Below are positions 1-7,334 of a stretch of DNA of 7,550 bases, in pieces. The notes under the pieces were generated by a model. The model was given only the letters and a program-made list of their open reading frames with translations. It searched no databases and was not told the origin of the DNA. The stretch spans positions 1 to 7,550 of the forward strand of contig WRCI01000078.1 in NCBI GenBank assembly GCA_009784145.1. Direction: 5' to 3'. Every line of letters begins with the position of its first letter. The stretch's first letter is position 1. A program made the translations under genes and the position numbers. This stretch comes from Methanobrevibacter sp. Its GTDB lineage: Archaea; Methanobacteriota; Methanobacteria; Methanobacteriales; Methanobacteriaceae.

Positions 1-189
1 TAAATTTATATAGAAAATATAAATTATAAAATTATTATAAAAAATATAAAATATAAAGTATATTATAAAATATTATAAAAATTATTATAGAAAATATAAA
101 TTATAAAATTATTATAAAAAATATAAAATATAAAGTATATTATAAAATATTATAAAAATTATTATAGAAAATATAAATTATAAAATTAT
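1..189. repeat. 77-bp AT-only-like tandem repeat upstream of topA
   Basis: Two copies, 11-87 and 88-164, are identical over all 77 bases. A third copy starts at 165 and matches for 25 bases to 189 before it diverges. The unit has no C and only two G (about 97% AT), and contains many TATAAA-like strings. The bases before position 11 do not match the end of the unit well, so the array seems to start near the window edge. The sequence codes for nothing. A perfect match between copies points to a recent duplication or ongoing homogenisation; it could also be an assembly artefact. Any regulatory role for topA is only inferred from its position. Confidence 0.9.
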
Positions 190-280
190 AGAAAACATAC
201 AAAAATAAAAAAAATCTGATTTATCTAGTGTATTGAATAGATTAAATTTAACTAGGTAAATATTCTATAAATGTGATATG
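190..280 (+). promoter_or_regulatory. topA upstream region with GTGAT ribosome-binding site
   Basis: After the repeat array this stretch is AT-rich and non-coding and should hold the topA promoter, but the many A/T runs make any single TATA box choice arbitrary. GTGAT at 273-277 can pair with the archaeal 16S rRNA 3' end (anti-SD of the AUCACCUCC type). It touches the ATG at 278 directly and lies 3 nt before the ATG at 281. Spacing therefore favours the second ATG. Confidence 0.5.
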
Positions 281-2467
281 ATGCATGAAGTAATTATTTG
301 TGAGAAACCTAAATCAGCTGAAAAAATAGCTAGTGCTATATCTTCTAATGTAAAAAAGATGAAAAGTGGTAAAAAATCTTACTATTGGGAGATTAATGAA
401 AAAAATAAAAAAATCACGGTTCTTTCAGCTGTAGGACATTTATATTCTCTTAGTCCAAAAAATCAGAGAGATAGGGTTTATTTTGATTTGGAATGGGTTC
501 CTGCGTATGAAACACAAAAAGGACTAGCTTATGTTAAAGATTATATTTCTACAATTAGAAAATTTGCTAAAAATGCAGATAAGTATATTCATGCTTGTGA
601 TTATGATATTGAAGGAACTTTAATAGGATTCAATGCATTAAAGTATGGATGTGGCAATGATTCAGTTTCTAATACCACAAGAATGAAATTTTCAACCTTA
701 ACTAAAAAAGATATACTTGCAGCTTATGAAAATCAAATAGATTTAGATGTTTGTCAAGTAGATAGTGGAATAGCTAGACACATTGTTGATTTTTATTTTG
801 GAGTAAATATTTCAAAATCTTTGACTGAAGCTGTAAGAAAAGCAAAATATAAGTTTCTCCCATTATCTGCTGGAAGAGTTCAAACTCCAACTCTTAATAT
901 TTTAGTGGATAGGGAAAAAGAAATTCAAAAATTTATTCCAGAACCTTATTGGTTAATTAAAGCTATTCTTGAAAATAAATCTGAAAAAGACGATATTGTT
1001 GCAGACCATGTTGAAGGTAAAATATTTGATAAAGAAAGAGTAGATAAGATATTTGAAAATTCTCAAGGCACTGATGCAACTGTAGATAAAGCAAAAATCA
1101 AAGAAACTATTAGAAAGCCTCCAATTCCTTTTAATTTAGGAGGATTACAATCAGAAGCCCATACTGTATTTGGATTTAGCCCAAAAAGAACTCAAACAAT
1201 AGCTCAAAGTCTTTATACTGATGGATACACTTCTTATCCTCGTACATCATCTCAAAAGTTACCTGAAAGTCTTGAATATAATAAGATTTTTAAGCAGTTA
1301 TCTAAAAACTCTATTTTTAAAAAGCATATTGATGCTCTTCATCAAAAGACTAAACCTAATGAAGGTAAAAAAACTGATGCAGCTCACCCAGCTATTCACC
1401 CAACTGGAATAATCCCTAAAAAGCTTGATAAAGATTATGAAAAAATTTATAATCTTATTGTTTATAGATTTATAAGTGTTTTTGCTGAAAATTCAAAATT
1501 AGAAACTTTGAGAGTTGATTTAAATGTTAGTAAAGAAAAATTCTTCTTTAAAAGAAAAAGAATTTCTTACATGGGCTGGTTAAATCATTATCCTTTCCGT
1601 AAACTAGAAGATGATTTCTTCCCTCCTCTTAACAAAGGAGATAAATTATTAATCAATGATATTCTATTAGAAGAAAAGGAAACTAAACCACCTGCACGGT
1701 ATAATGAAGCTTCACTTATTAAAGAACTTGAAAAAAGAGAATTAGGTACTAAAGCCACTCGTGCAGATATAATAGCTAAATTATATGATAGAAAATATAT
1801 ATCTGGTAAGAAAATCGAAGTAAATCAACTTGGAATGAATATTATTGATAATTTGAAAAAATATTGTAAAAATCTCACTAGTGAAGAACTCACTCGCCAA
1901 CTTGAAAAAGAACTTGAGGGGGTCATGGCTGATAAAATAACTAAAAATAAAGTTATTCAAGATGCTAAAAAAGAAGTTTCAACAATATTAGATGATATTA
2001 ATAAAAATACTCTTAAAATTGGTGAAGGACTTTACAATGCATATCAAGAAAGTAAAATTGTTGGAAAATGTGAGTGTGGTGGAGATTTAATAATTAGATT
2101 TTCTCCAAAAACAAAATCATCTTTTGTTGGTTGTTCTAATTATCCAGATTGTAATATAATATATTCTCTTCCTAAAGGATCTGAAGTTTTAACTAATAAA
2201 TGTGAAAAATGTAATCTTCCAATGATATCTTTTGGAAGAAGAAAGTCAAGACAAATAACATGTTTGGATTCTAAATGTGGTGTAGATTATACTAAAATTA
2301 AAGAACCTGAAATTGTTGGTAAATGTCCTGAGTGTGGAGAAAACCTTCTTAAACGTCAGGGCAGATATGGGGAATTTATTGGTTGTAGTAATTTTCCAAA
2401 ATGTAAATTCACTTCATCTTTAGAAGATCTTGAAAAAAAATTATCTGAAAAAGAGGATAAAAAATAA
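281..2467 (+). CDS. topA: DNA topoisomerase I (archaeal type IA)
   Basis: Cytoplasmic enzyme that relaxes negatively supercoiled DNA by cutting one strand, passing the other and resealing, through a 5'-phosphotyrosine intermediate. From the ATG at 281 (728 aa), the N-terminal Toprim domain shows the catalytic Glu in CEKPKSA (E8) and the metal-binding acidic triad in DYDIEG (D107, D109, E111). The conserved [10 protein letters not shown] follows at about 196-205. The active-site tyrosine is in TSYPRT (Y319). The conserved block with [10 protein letters not shown] is at about 489-498. The C-terminus carries three four-cysteine zinc ribbons: C597/C599/C618/C624, C641/C644/C661/C666 and C682/C685/C702/C708. 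Length and domain order are those of a complete archaeal topoisomerase I, with no frameshift or lost catalytic residue. There is no helicase domain, so it is not a reverse gyrase. An ATG at 278 adds one Met; the GTGAT site spacing prefers 281. Confidence 0.96.
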   Translation: MHEVIICEKPKSAEKIASAISSNVKKMKSGKKSYYWEINEKNKKITVLSAVGHLYSLSPKNQRDRVYFDLEWVPAYETQKGLAYVKDYISTIRKFAKNADKYIHACDYDIEGTLIGFNALKYGCGNDSVSNTTRMKFSTLTKKDILAAYENQIDLDVCQVDSGIARHIVDFYFGVNISKSLTEAVRKAKYKFLPLSAGRVQTPTLNILVDREKEIQKFIPEPYWLIKAILENKSEKDDIVADHVEGKIFDKERVDKIFENSQGTDATVDKAKIKETIRKPPIPFNLGGLQSEAHTVFGFSPKRTQTIAQSLYTDGYTSYPRTSSQKLPESLEYNKIFKQLSKNSIFKKHIDALHQKTKPNEGKKTDAAHPAIHPTGIIPKKLDKDYEKIYNLIVYRFISVFAENSKLETLRVDLNVSKEKFFFKRKRISYMGWLNHYPFRKLEDDFFPPLNKGDKLLINDILLEEKETKPPARYNEASLIKELEKRELGTKATRADIIAKLYDRKYISGKKIEVNQLGMNIIDNLKKYCKNLTSEELTRQLEKELEGVMADKITKNKVIQDAKKEVSTILDDINKNTLKIGEGLYNAYQESKIVGKCECGGDLIIRFSPKTKSSFVGCSNYPDCNIIYSLPKGSEVLTNKCEKCNLPMISFGRRKSRQITCLDSKCGVDYTKIKEPEIVGKCPECGENLLKRQGRYGEFIGCSNFPKCKFTSSLEDLEKKLSEKEDKK

Positions 2468-2575
2468 TAAATAGAATAGAAAATAATGGATTAGAAACTA
2501 AGAATAATTTATAGTTATTAAAGAAAAATAATTTGTAATTAGAATTAATAAATTTTGTTTATAAATTATAATTCA

Positions 2576-2582
2576 TTTTTTT
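2576..2582 (+). terminator. oligo-T terminator candidate for topA
   Basis: Seven consecutive T about 110 nt after the topA stop, followed by further T-rich DNA. Archaeal RNA polymerase terminates at U-rich tracts without needing a hairpin, so this is a reasonable 3' end. In such AT-rich DNA a run of this length has modest weight. Confidence 0.35.
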
Positions 2583-2877
2583 ATAATGTTTTATTAAATT
2601 TTATTATTAATCTATAAATTTAATTTTATTAATTTAATTTTTATTATTATATAAATTTAAATTATATTTTATTATAATAAAATGTTTTATTTTTCCATTT
2701 AGATTTAATTTTTTATATTATAATATTAACTTATAAAAATTAAATTTTATTATTAAATTAAAAAAAATTATATGGTAATTAATTAAAATATATGATAAGT
2801 ATAATTAGAAAAACTATAGTAGAATTTAATAATGATGAAATAGAAAATGTTATAATGATATATTTTTTAGTATAATA

Positions 2878-2905
2878 GTGTAGTTTATAAATAAATGAAT
2901 TACAC
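2878..2905 (+). other. 11-bp hairpin in the spacer before aglB
   Basis: GTGTAGTTTAT (2878-2888) can pair with ATGAATTACAC (2895-2905) around a six-base loop AAATAA. As RNA all 11 positions pair, nine Watson-Crick and two G-U, and the base of the stem is a G/C-containing GTGTA/TACAC. It stands out from the surrounding A/T-only DNA. Copies of AGTATAATA flank it at 2869-2877 and 2931-2939, and TAGTAT/ATACTA could form an outer stem. It could be a 5' leader structure of aglB, part of a small RNA, or chance. Confidence 0.4.
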
Positions 2906-3030
2906 AATAAATATTATATTCATACTACTAAGTATAATAATATTTTAATTAGGGTATTAATTATTTGAAACCATAATTTGTTCTTAAAATTATATTAAAC
3001 AATTATTATATCTATATTTGGATAATTATT

Positions 3031-3110
3031 ATATTTAAATTGAGTATCATTGTATTAAATTGAGAATTATTAGATTAAATTGAGAATTATTGGATTAAAT
3101 TGAGAATTAT
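3031..3110. repeat. 20-bp tandem repeat just upstream of aglB
   Basis: Four contiguous 20-bp units start at 3031, 3051, 3071 and 3091. The last three share ATTAAATTGAGAATTAT and differ only in the two or three bases at the unit start; the first is diverged (AAATTGAGTATCAT core). A partial, degraded unit continues after 3110. The array ends 28 bp before the aglB start, so it lies within the probable promoter or 5' leader. Unlike a CRISPR, it has no spacers. The unit length is not a multiple of three and the array is not translated. A role as a repeated binding site is possible but unproven. Confidence 0.85.
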
Positions 3111-3125
3111 TATAATTGAATTAAT

Positions 3126-3131
3126 AGAGGA
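3126..3131 (+). promoter_or_regulatory. aglB ribosome-binding site (AGAGGA)
   Basis: AGAGGA lies 7 nt before the ATG at 3139 and fits pairing with the 16S anti-SD. It fixes the aglB start at 3139. The longer open frame starts at a TTG at 3100, inside the tandem repeat and without such a site. Confidence 0.65.
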
Positions 3132-3138
3132 TTTTTTT

Positions 3139-5922
3139 ATGGATAAACAAAAAATATGGGCAGTATTAAAAGTAGTGGTTTTCATATTGGCGATTGTTTG
3201 TTTAGTTTCCCTTTTAAGGTTTCAAGCAGCAGAATTATCAGCTATATCGCCCGATCAAAGAGGTTACTTTCAAGATTCAAATGGATTGCCTTATTTCACT
3301 GAACTGGATTCATACTATAATTTACGTATGACACAAGATCTTATTAACAATGGACATTTTGGGTCTATGGTTAAGCCAGATGGAACACCATGGGATACAC
3401 TTTCTTATGCTCCCGATGGTAGGAGTGCTGATTATGAGCCATTACTTCCATATACAACGGCTTTATTCTATAGATTAGTTAATATGTTTTTAGATATGGA
3501 TTTAAGGGAAGTCGCATTTTATCTTCCTGCAATAATAGCTCCACTTGCAGCTATTCCTGCATATATAATTGTTAGAAGGATTACAAATGATTATGGTGGT
3601 ATAACAGCTGGTATAATAGCTTCTGCATCACCTTATTATTTTTCTCACTCATTTGCAGGATTTTTTGATACAGATGTCTTTGCTGTAACTATTCCATTGC
3701 TTATAGTTTTATTCTTTATTGAAAGTATACGGTCGAATAAATTCATATATCGATTAATATTTTCTATATTGACTGTTTTAACCATAGTTCTCATGGCTTT
3801 AAGTTGGTTAGGATATATATTCTATATTGGTATTTTAACTTTGTTTATGATAGCTTATTTGATATTAGGATTTGTATTTAAGGTGGGTTTGATTCAACCA
3901 ATAAAAAAGCATCCTAATATTTTAGCTTGGCTTGTAAATCAACGTGAAATATTTTCAATTGTATTTGTTGCAATTTTTGGTGTTATTGGTCTTACTTTAA
4001 CTAGAGGATTTGATGCAGTTATCAATGCTCCTTTTGAATTGATTGGAGCAACACAAATTCAAGAAGCTGCAACAGCAGCAACAGCTTATCCTAATGTATA
4101 CATATCTATTGCAGAACTTCAAATTCCAAATATTCTTTATGGAGGCATAGTTGGAGCATTTACAGCTAACTCTGGAGGCATTATAAATGCTATGGGTGGC
4201 ATACTGCCTCTATTTGGTATATTAATTATATTGTTTGTCCTTGCTCAAAGGTTGTGGGCATTACGTTCATATAACGTTGGTGAGGCTGCTATTAAAAAAC
4301 CACCTAAATCTCAACGTCAAGCTACTTCTAAATTAAAAGAAAGAAAGGATAGAACTTCTCTTATAGAGTCTACAATGGGAAATATTAAGACAACAGATGA
4401 TGTTTATAGAAATAAACGTGAAACATTATTATATTTAACTCTTTTTTCAGTTTGGGTTATAATTTGTGCATTGGCTATGACACAAGGTTCAAGGTTTATC
4501 AGAGAATTTATGGTACCTGTAAGTCTTGTTATAGGTTTGTTTGTAGGATATGCTACAAATTATGTTAAAATTAAAATGACTGATAAAAATAAACTTATGG
4601 CTATTGTTATTGGAGGGGCATTATTAACTATTTTCCCAATATACCAAACATTACAAATATTTTACCCTATGTTTAAGTTATCTTCTAACTTTGTTTTTAT
4701 TATTCCAATAGCTATTTATTTAGTTATTATAATAATTTCAGCTTTATTAATTTATGGTATTAAGATTCCCAAAAAAGGATTTAAAATTGGAGGGGTTTCT
4801 AGATTTGGAAAAACAGCTGTAATGATAATTATAATGTTAGCTATAGTAACTCCGACAGTTTTTAGTGCTTATCAAGTATCTTTATCTATTGTTCCAAGTA
4901 CTAGTGATCCAATGTGGGATTCAATGCTTTGGGTTAAAGCTAATACTACAAATGATACAACATTGGCATCTTGGTGGGATTTCGGTTATGTGTTTTCCTA
5001 TGCTGGAGAAAGACCAGTTATCTTTGACGGTGGTTCTCAGACAGGTATCAGAGCGTTTTGGACAGGTAAAGCTATGACTACGAATGACACGACATTGTCA
5101 GCTAATATATTTACAATGTTAGCAAATAGTGGTGATAGAGCTTCAGAAACTTTAGATAATTATACTAATGATAGTGCAAAATCCACTGAAATCCTTGAAA
5201 CTACATTAGCTCTATCAGAAGATGAAGCAAGGACTACTATGATTGAAACATATAATATGACTTATGCTCAAGCAGATGAAGTTGCAAACATGACACACCC
5301 AGAGAATCCTATACCAGTTATCTTTGTTGCAAGTTCAGATATGCTTCAAAAAGCTGGCTGGTGGACTTACTTTGGAAATTGGGATTTTGAAGCTAAAACT
5401 AGTCAGGGTTATCAATACTTAGTTGCATCAGAACCTGCAGATTTAGTGAAAGTTAATAATACTGCTAGTCAGGCGAATATAACTAACCTGAATCAGAATG
5501 GTATTTTATATCAAACTGTTGTTACAACAGGTGCTGAAAACAATACTACTGATGCAACAATTGCTACAGTCTTTGAAAATGGATCTAAAGTAATGACTCA
5601 AAATAATACAGAATATAATCCTTTCGCTGTTTATAATCTGATTATTATTGAAGACAATATTATTTGGAAAAATGAAACTGTTAACAGTACTGGAAATTAT
5701 ACTTTACTTGTTATAGGGGATAATGGAACTTATACATCTATTATAATGAGCAAAGAACTGGAAAATGCAATGTTTACTAAACTCTTTATTTTAGGAGGTT
5801 ATGGTCAAGATTCATATGAGCTACTTAATATGGAGCCAGGAGTTTCATTGTGGCAAGTTTCAGGATTGGAAACAAGAACTCAAGAAGCTATAAATGCTGC
5901 TAATAATAATGCTGATACTTAG
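3139..5922 (+). CDS. aglB: Oligosaccharyltransferase AglB (STT3 family)
   Basis: Membrane enzyme that moves the lipid-linked glycan onto Asn in N-x-S/T sequons on the outer face of the cell membrane; in Methanobacteriales its targets include surface proteins. It has 927 aa from the ATG at 3139, usual for archaeal AglB. An uncleaved N-terminal membrane segment is at about 8-26, followed by roughly a dozen more to about 577, then a soluble C-terminal domain outside the cell. Family motifs seen: ELDSYYNLR with D57 in the first external loop, DTD (D177-D179), SIAE (323-326, matching the TIXE motif), and WWDFG (612-616), a Phe variant of the sequon-binding WWDYG. D734/K738 in DMLQKAGWW is a candidate for the DK motif, less certain. 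A basic loop at about 376-428, probably cytosolic, separates two membrane blocks. The C-terminal domain holds 17 sequons of its own. Large spacers on both sides suggest its own transcript. No defect seen. Confidence 0.94.
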   Translation: MDKQKIWAVLKVVVFILAIVCLVSLLRFQAAELSAISPDQRGYFQDSNGLPYFTELDSYYNLRMTQDLINNGHFGSMVKPDGTPWDTLSYAPDGRSADYEPLLPYTTALFYRLVNMFLDMDLREVAFYLPAIIAPLAAIPAYIIVRRITNDYGGITAGIIASASPYYFSHSFAGFFDTDVFAVTIPLLIVLFFIESIRSNKFIYRLIFSILTVLTIVLMALSWLGYIFYIGILTLFMIAYLILGFVFKVGLIQPIKKHPNILAWLVNQREIFSIVFVAIFGVIGLTLTRGFDAVINAPFELIGATQIQEAATAATAYPNVYISIAELQIPNILYGGIVGAFTANSGGIINAMGGILPLFGILIILFVLAQRLWALRSYNVGEAAIKKPPKSQRQATSKLKERKDRTSLIESTMGNIKTTDDVYRNKRETLLYLTLFSVWVIICALAMTQGSRFIREFMVPVSLVIGLFVGYATNYVKIKMTDKNKLMAIVIGGALLTIFPIYQTLQIFYPMFKLSSNFVFIIPIAIYLVIIIISALLIYGIKIPKKGFKIGGVSRFGKTAVMIIIMLAIVTPTVFSAYQVSLSIVPSTSDPMWDSMLWVKANTTNDTTLASWWDFGYVFSYAGERPVIFDGGSQTGIRAFWTGKAMTTNDTTLSANIFTMLANSGDRASETLDNYTNDSAKSTEILETTLALSEDEARTTMIETYNMTYAQADEVANMTHPENPIPVIFVASSDMLQKAGWWTYFGNWDFEAKTSQGYQYLVASEPADLVKVNNTASQANITNLNQNGILYQTVVTTGAENNTTDATIATVFENGSKVMTQNNTEYNPFAVYNLIIIEDNIIWKNETVNSTGNYTLLVIGDNGTYTSIIMSKELENAMFTKLFILGGYGQDSYELLNMEPGVSLWQVSGLETRTQEAINAANNNADT

Positions 5923-5996
5923 CTTATAGCTTTCTTAGTTTTATTAAATTTAATATGTTAAAATTGTATAATTGTATAATATAAGGCTATTGATTT

Positions 5997-6076
5997 AGTA
6001 TAATATAAGAGTATACTTTTTTCATGAATTATATTCTTTCTATTATGCTTTTTCTATATTATACTCTTATTATACT
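5997..6076 (+). other. interrupted long inverted repeat after aglB
   Basis: ATAAGAGTATA (6005-6015) is perfectly complementary to TATACTCTTAT (6060-6070). After a two-base bulge (6003-6004), AGTATA (5997-6002) pairs with TATACT (6071-6076). The loop is 44 nt and T-rich. The right arm is itself part of an 11-bp tandem direct repeat ATTATACTCTT (6058-6068, 6069-6079), so the left arm has two possible partners. Position after aglB and the T-tracts that follow suggest a transcript-end or 3' stabilising structure. Confidence 0.5.
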
Positions 6077-6122
6077 CTTTTTTATACTATTTTTCTGTAT
6101 TTTATTAGTATATTCTTTTTTT
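6017..6122 (+). terminator. T-rich terminator region of aglB
   Basis: Several oligo-T tracts occur in succession: six T at 6017-6022, six T at 6078-6083 directly after the inverted repeat, five T about 6091-6095 and seven T at 6116-6122. The coding strand here is rich in pyrimidines. Repeated U-rich tracts are typical of archaeal factor-independent termination. Together they probably separate aglB transcription from the GTPase gene downstream. Confidence 0.5.
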
Positions 6123-6182
6123 AACTATTATTATGAATAATAATTTATGAAAATTTTTTAACAATATTTTCTTATTCAATAT

Positions 6183-6187
6183 GTGAG
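6183..6187 (+). promoter_or_regulatory. ribosome-binding site of the GTPase gene (GTGAG)
   Basis: GTGAG lies 4 nt before the ATG at 6192 and resembles the GTGAT site of topA. Its first three bases could be read as an in-frame GTG start, adding Met-Arg-Phe, but pairing with 16S rRNA is the better explanation. This decides the start at 6192. Confidence 0.6.
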
Positions 6188-6191
6188 ATTT

Positions 6192-7286
6192 ATGGACATT
6201 GATGATAAAATAAAAAAGATTGAAGAAGAAATCCAAAAAACCCCTTATAATAAAGCTACTTCTCATCACATTGGTAAATTAAAAGCTAAAGTATCAAAAT
6301 TAAAAGAAGAATCTTTACAAAGAAAAAGTTCTGGAACTAAAGGTAAAGGGTTTCATGTTAAAAAAAGTGGAGACTCAACTGCAGTTCTTGTTGGATTTCC
6401 TTCAGTTGGAAAATCCACTCTTCTTAATGAATTAACTAATGCTGAATCAAAAGTAGGGGATTATCAATTCACAACTTTAGATATTATTCCAGGCATTATG
6501 GAATATAGGGGAGCTAAAATTCAAATTTTTGATATTCCAGGTATTATCACAGGAGCTTCTGGGGGTAAAGGTCGTGGAAGAGAAATTCTTTCAGTAGCTA
6601 GGACTTCTGATCTTATAATTATTGTTTTAGATGTTTTCAATCCTCAACATTTAGATATAATCTTGAAAGAGCTTCGAGATATTGGAATTCGTCCTAATGA
6701 ACAAAAAAGTGATGTTACTGTAAGAGCTCGAAAACTTGGAGGAGTTCAAGTTTCTACAACTGAAGAATTAACTCATCTTGATGAAATTACAATAAGGTCT
6801 ATTATTAATGAATATGGAATGCACAATGCAGATGTTTTAATTCGGGGAGATGTAACAATAGATCAATTTATTGATGCATTAGAATCTAATCGTGCTTATA
6901 TTCCAGCTATTGTTCTTTTAAATAAAATGGATTTAGTTGATGATAATTATATTGAAGAATTAAAAAAGACAATTCCCGATTTTATCCCAATTTCTGCTGA
7001 TAATAATACAAATATCGATTATTTAAAGGATCAAATATTTGAAAAATTAAATCTTATTAGAATATATCTAAAACCACAAGGTAGGAAAGCTGATTATGAG
7101 GAACCGCTTATTGTTAAAAAAGGTTCTACTGTAATTGATATTTGTGGAAAGTTACACAGAGATTTTGTTAAGAATTTTAGACATGCTAAGATTTGGGGAG
7201 ATTCTGTTAAGTTTCCAGGGCAAAAAATAGGTCCAGACCATATTTTAGAAGATAAAGATGTTTTGAGGCTAATTGTTAGAAAATGA
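6192..7286 (+). CDS. drg: DRG-family GTP-binding protein (OBG superfamily, TGS domain)
   Basis: Archaeal relative of eukaryotic developmentally regulated GTP-binding proteins, cytoplasmic GTPases associated with ribosomes and translation; the archaeal role is poorly defined. It has 364 aa from the ATG at 6192, a full family length. The basic N-terminal helical region includes [18 protein letters not shown] (about 16-33), a DRG signature. The G domain shows G1 GFPSVGKST (68-76), the G2 region [11 protein letters not shown] (91-101), G3 DIPG (114-117), G4 NKMD (244-247) and G5 ISAD (267-270). A DRG-type insertion containing RARKLGGVQ (178-186) lies between G3 and G4. The C-terminal TGS domain covers about 288-363, with [15 protein letters not shown]. 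All GTP-binding motifs are intact. It lies 269 bp after aglB across a T-rich terminator region and 48 bp before the kinase gene. Confidence 0.95.
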   Translation: MDIDDKIKKIEEEIQKTPYNKATSHHIGKLKAKVSKLKEESLQRKSSGTKGKGFHVKKSGDSTAVLVGFPSVGKSTLLNELTNAESKVGDYQFTTLDIIPGIMEYRGAKIQIFDIPGIITGASGGKGRGREILSVARTSDLIIIVLDVFNPQHLDIILKELRDIGIRPNEQKSDVTVRARKLGGVQVSTTEELTHLDEITIRSIINEYGMHNADVLIRGDVTIDQFIDALESNRAYIPAIVLLNKMDLVDDNYIEELKKTIPDFIPISADNNTNIDYLKDQIFEKLNLIRIYLKPQGRKADYEEPLIVKKGSTVIDICGKLHRDFVKNFRHAKIWGDSVKFPGQKIGPDHILEDKDVLRLIVRK

Positions 7287-7289
7287 TGC

Positions 7290-7298
7290 TTTTTTTTT
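7290..7298 (+). terminator. nine-T terminator after the GTPase gene
   Basis: A run of nine T begins 3 nt after the stop codon and is followed by another T-rich stretch with six T at 7316-7321. This is the longest T-run seen in the window and a good archaeal U-tract terminator. It would reduce, though not necessarily stop, read-through into the kinase gene. Confidence 0.55.
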
Positions 7299-7334
7299 AT
7301 TTGAATTTTAAATTATTTTTTGATTTTATATTTA

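Larger units (their letters stand above)
2468..3138. other. 671-bp AT-rich intergenic region between topA and aglB
   Basis: This long gap has no convincing gene. The first 300 bases are almost pure A/T and include an oligo-T tract at 2576-2582. From about 2790 the composition is slightly less extreme: there is a 27-codon open frame at 2792-2875 with no clear ribosome-binding site, then a hairpin at 2878-2905, and the gap ends in a 20-bp tandem repeat before aglB. An A-run followed by TTATAT near 2761-2774 resembles a BRE/TATA box, but such strings are common here by chance. The aglB promoter should lie in this stretch, and its exact place cannot be read from sequence. Confidence 0.6.

Noticed and set aside
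1..189. AT-rich repeats as a replication origin
   Set aside because: No origin recognition box-like G-rich inverted motifs and no cdc6/orc1 gene nearby; high AT alone is not enough here because all spacers are AT-rich.
1221..1412. 63-codon open frame inside topA
   Set aside because: Lies wholly within topA in another frame; topA has intact motifs here, and the alternative translation shows no recognisable domain.
2666..2683. Perfect 18-bp palindrome in the topA-aglB spacer
   Set aside because: It consists only of A and T; in A/T-only DNA of this length about one such palindrome is expected by chance.
3031..3110. Possible CRISPR array
   Set aside because: The 20-bp units are directly joined with no spacers, and there are no cas genes nearby.
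3100..3138. TTG start extending AglB by 13 residues
   Set aside because: The TTG is inside the 20-bp repeat and lacks a ribosome-binding site, while the ATG at 3139 has AGAGGA and is followed directly by the N-terminal membrane segment.
2468..3138. Insertion sequence or tRNA gene in the long spacer
   Set aside because: No transposase fragment, no terminal inverted repeats with target duplication and no G/C-rich cloverleaf stretch could be seen.
4865..5077. 70-codon open frame inside aglB
   Set aside because: Shadow of aglB across the WWDFG region; no domain or ribosome-binding site supports it.
6127..6144. A/T palindrome ATTATTAT-GA-ATAATAAT before the GTPase gene
   Set aside because: Only A/T in the arms and a two-base loop; not distinguishable from chance in this spacer.
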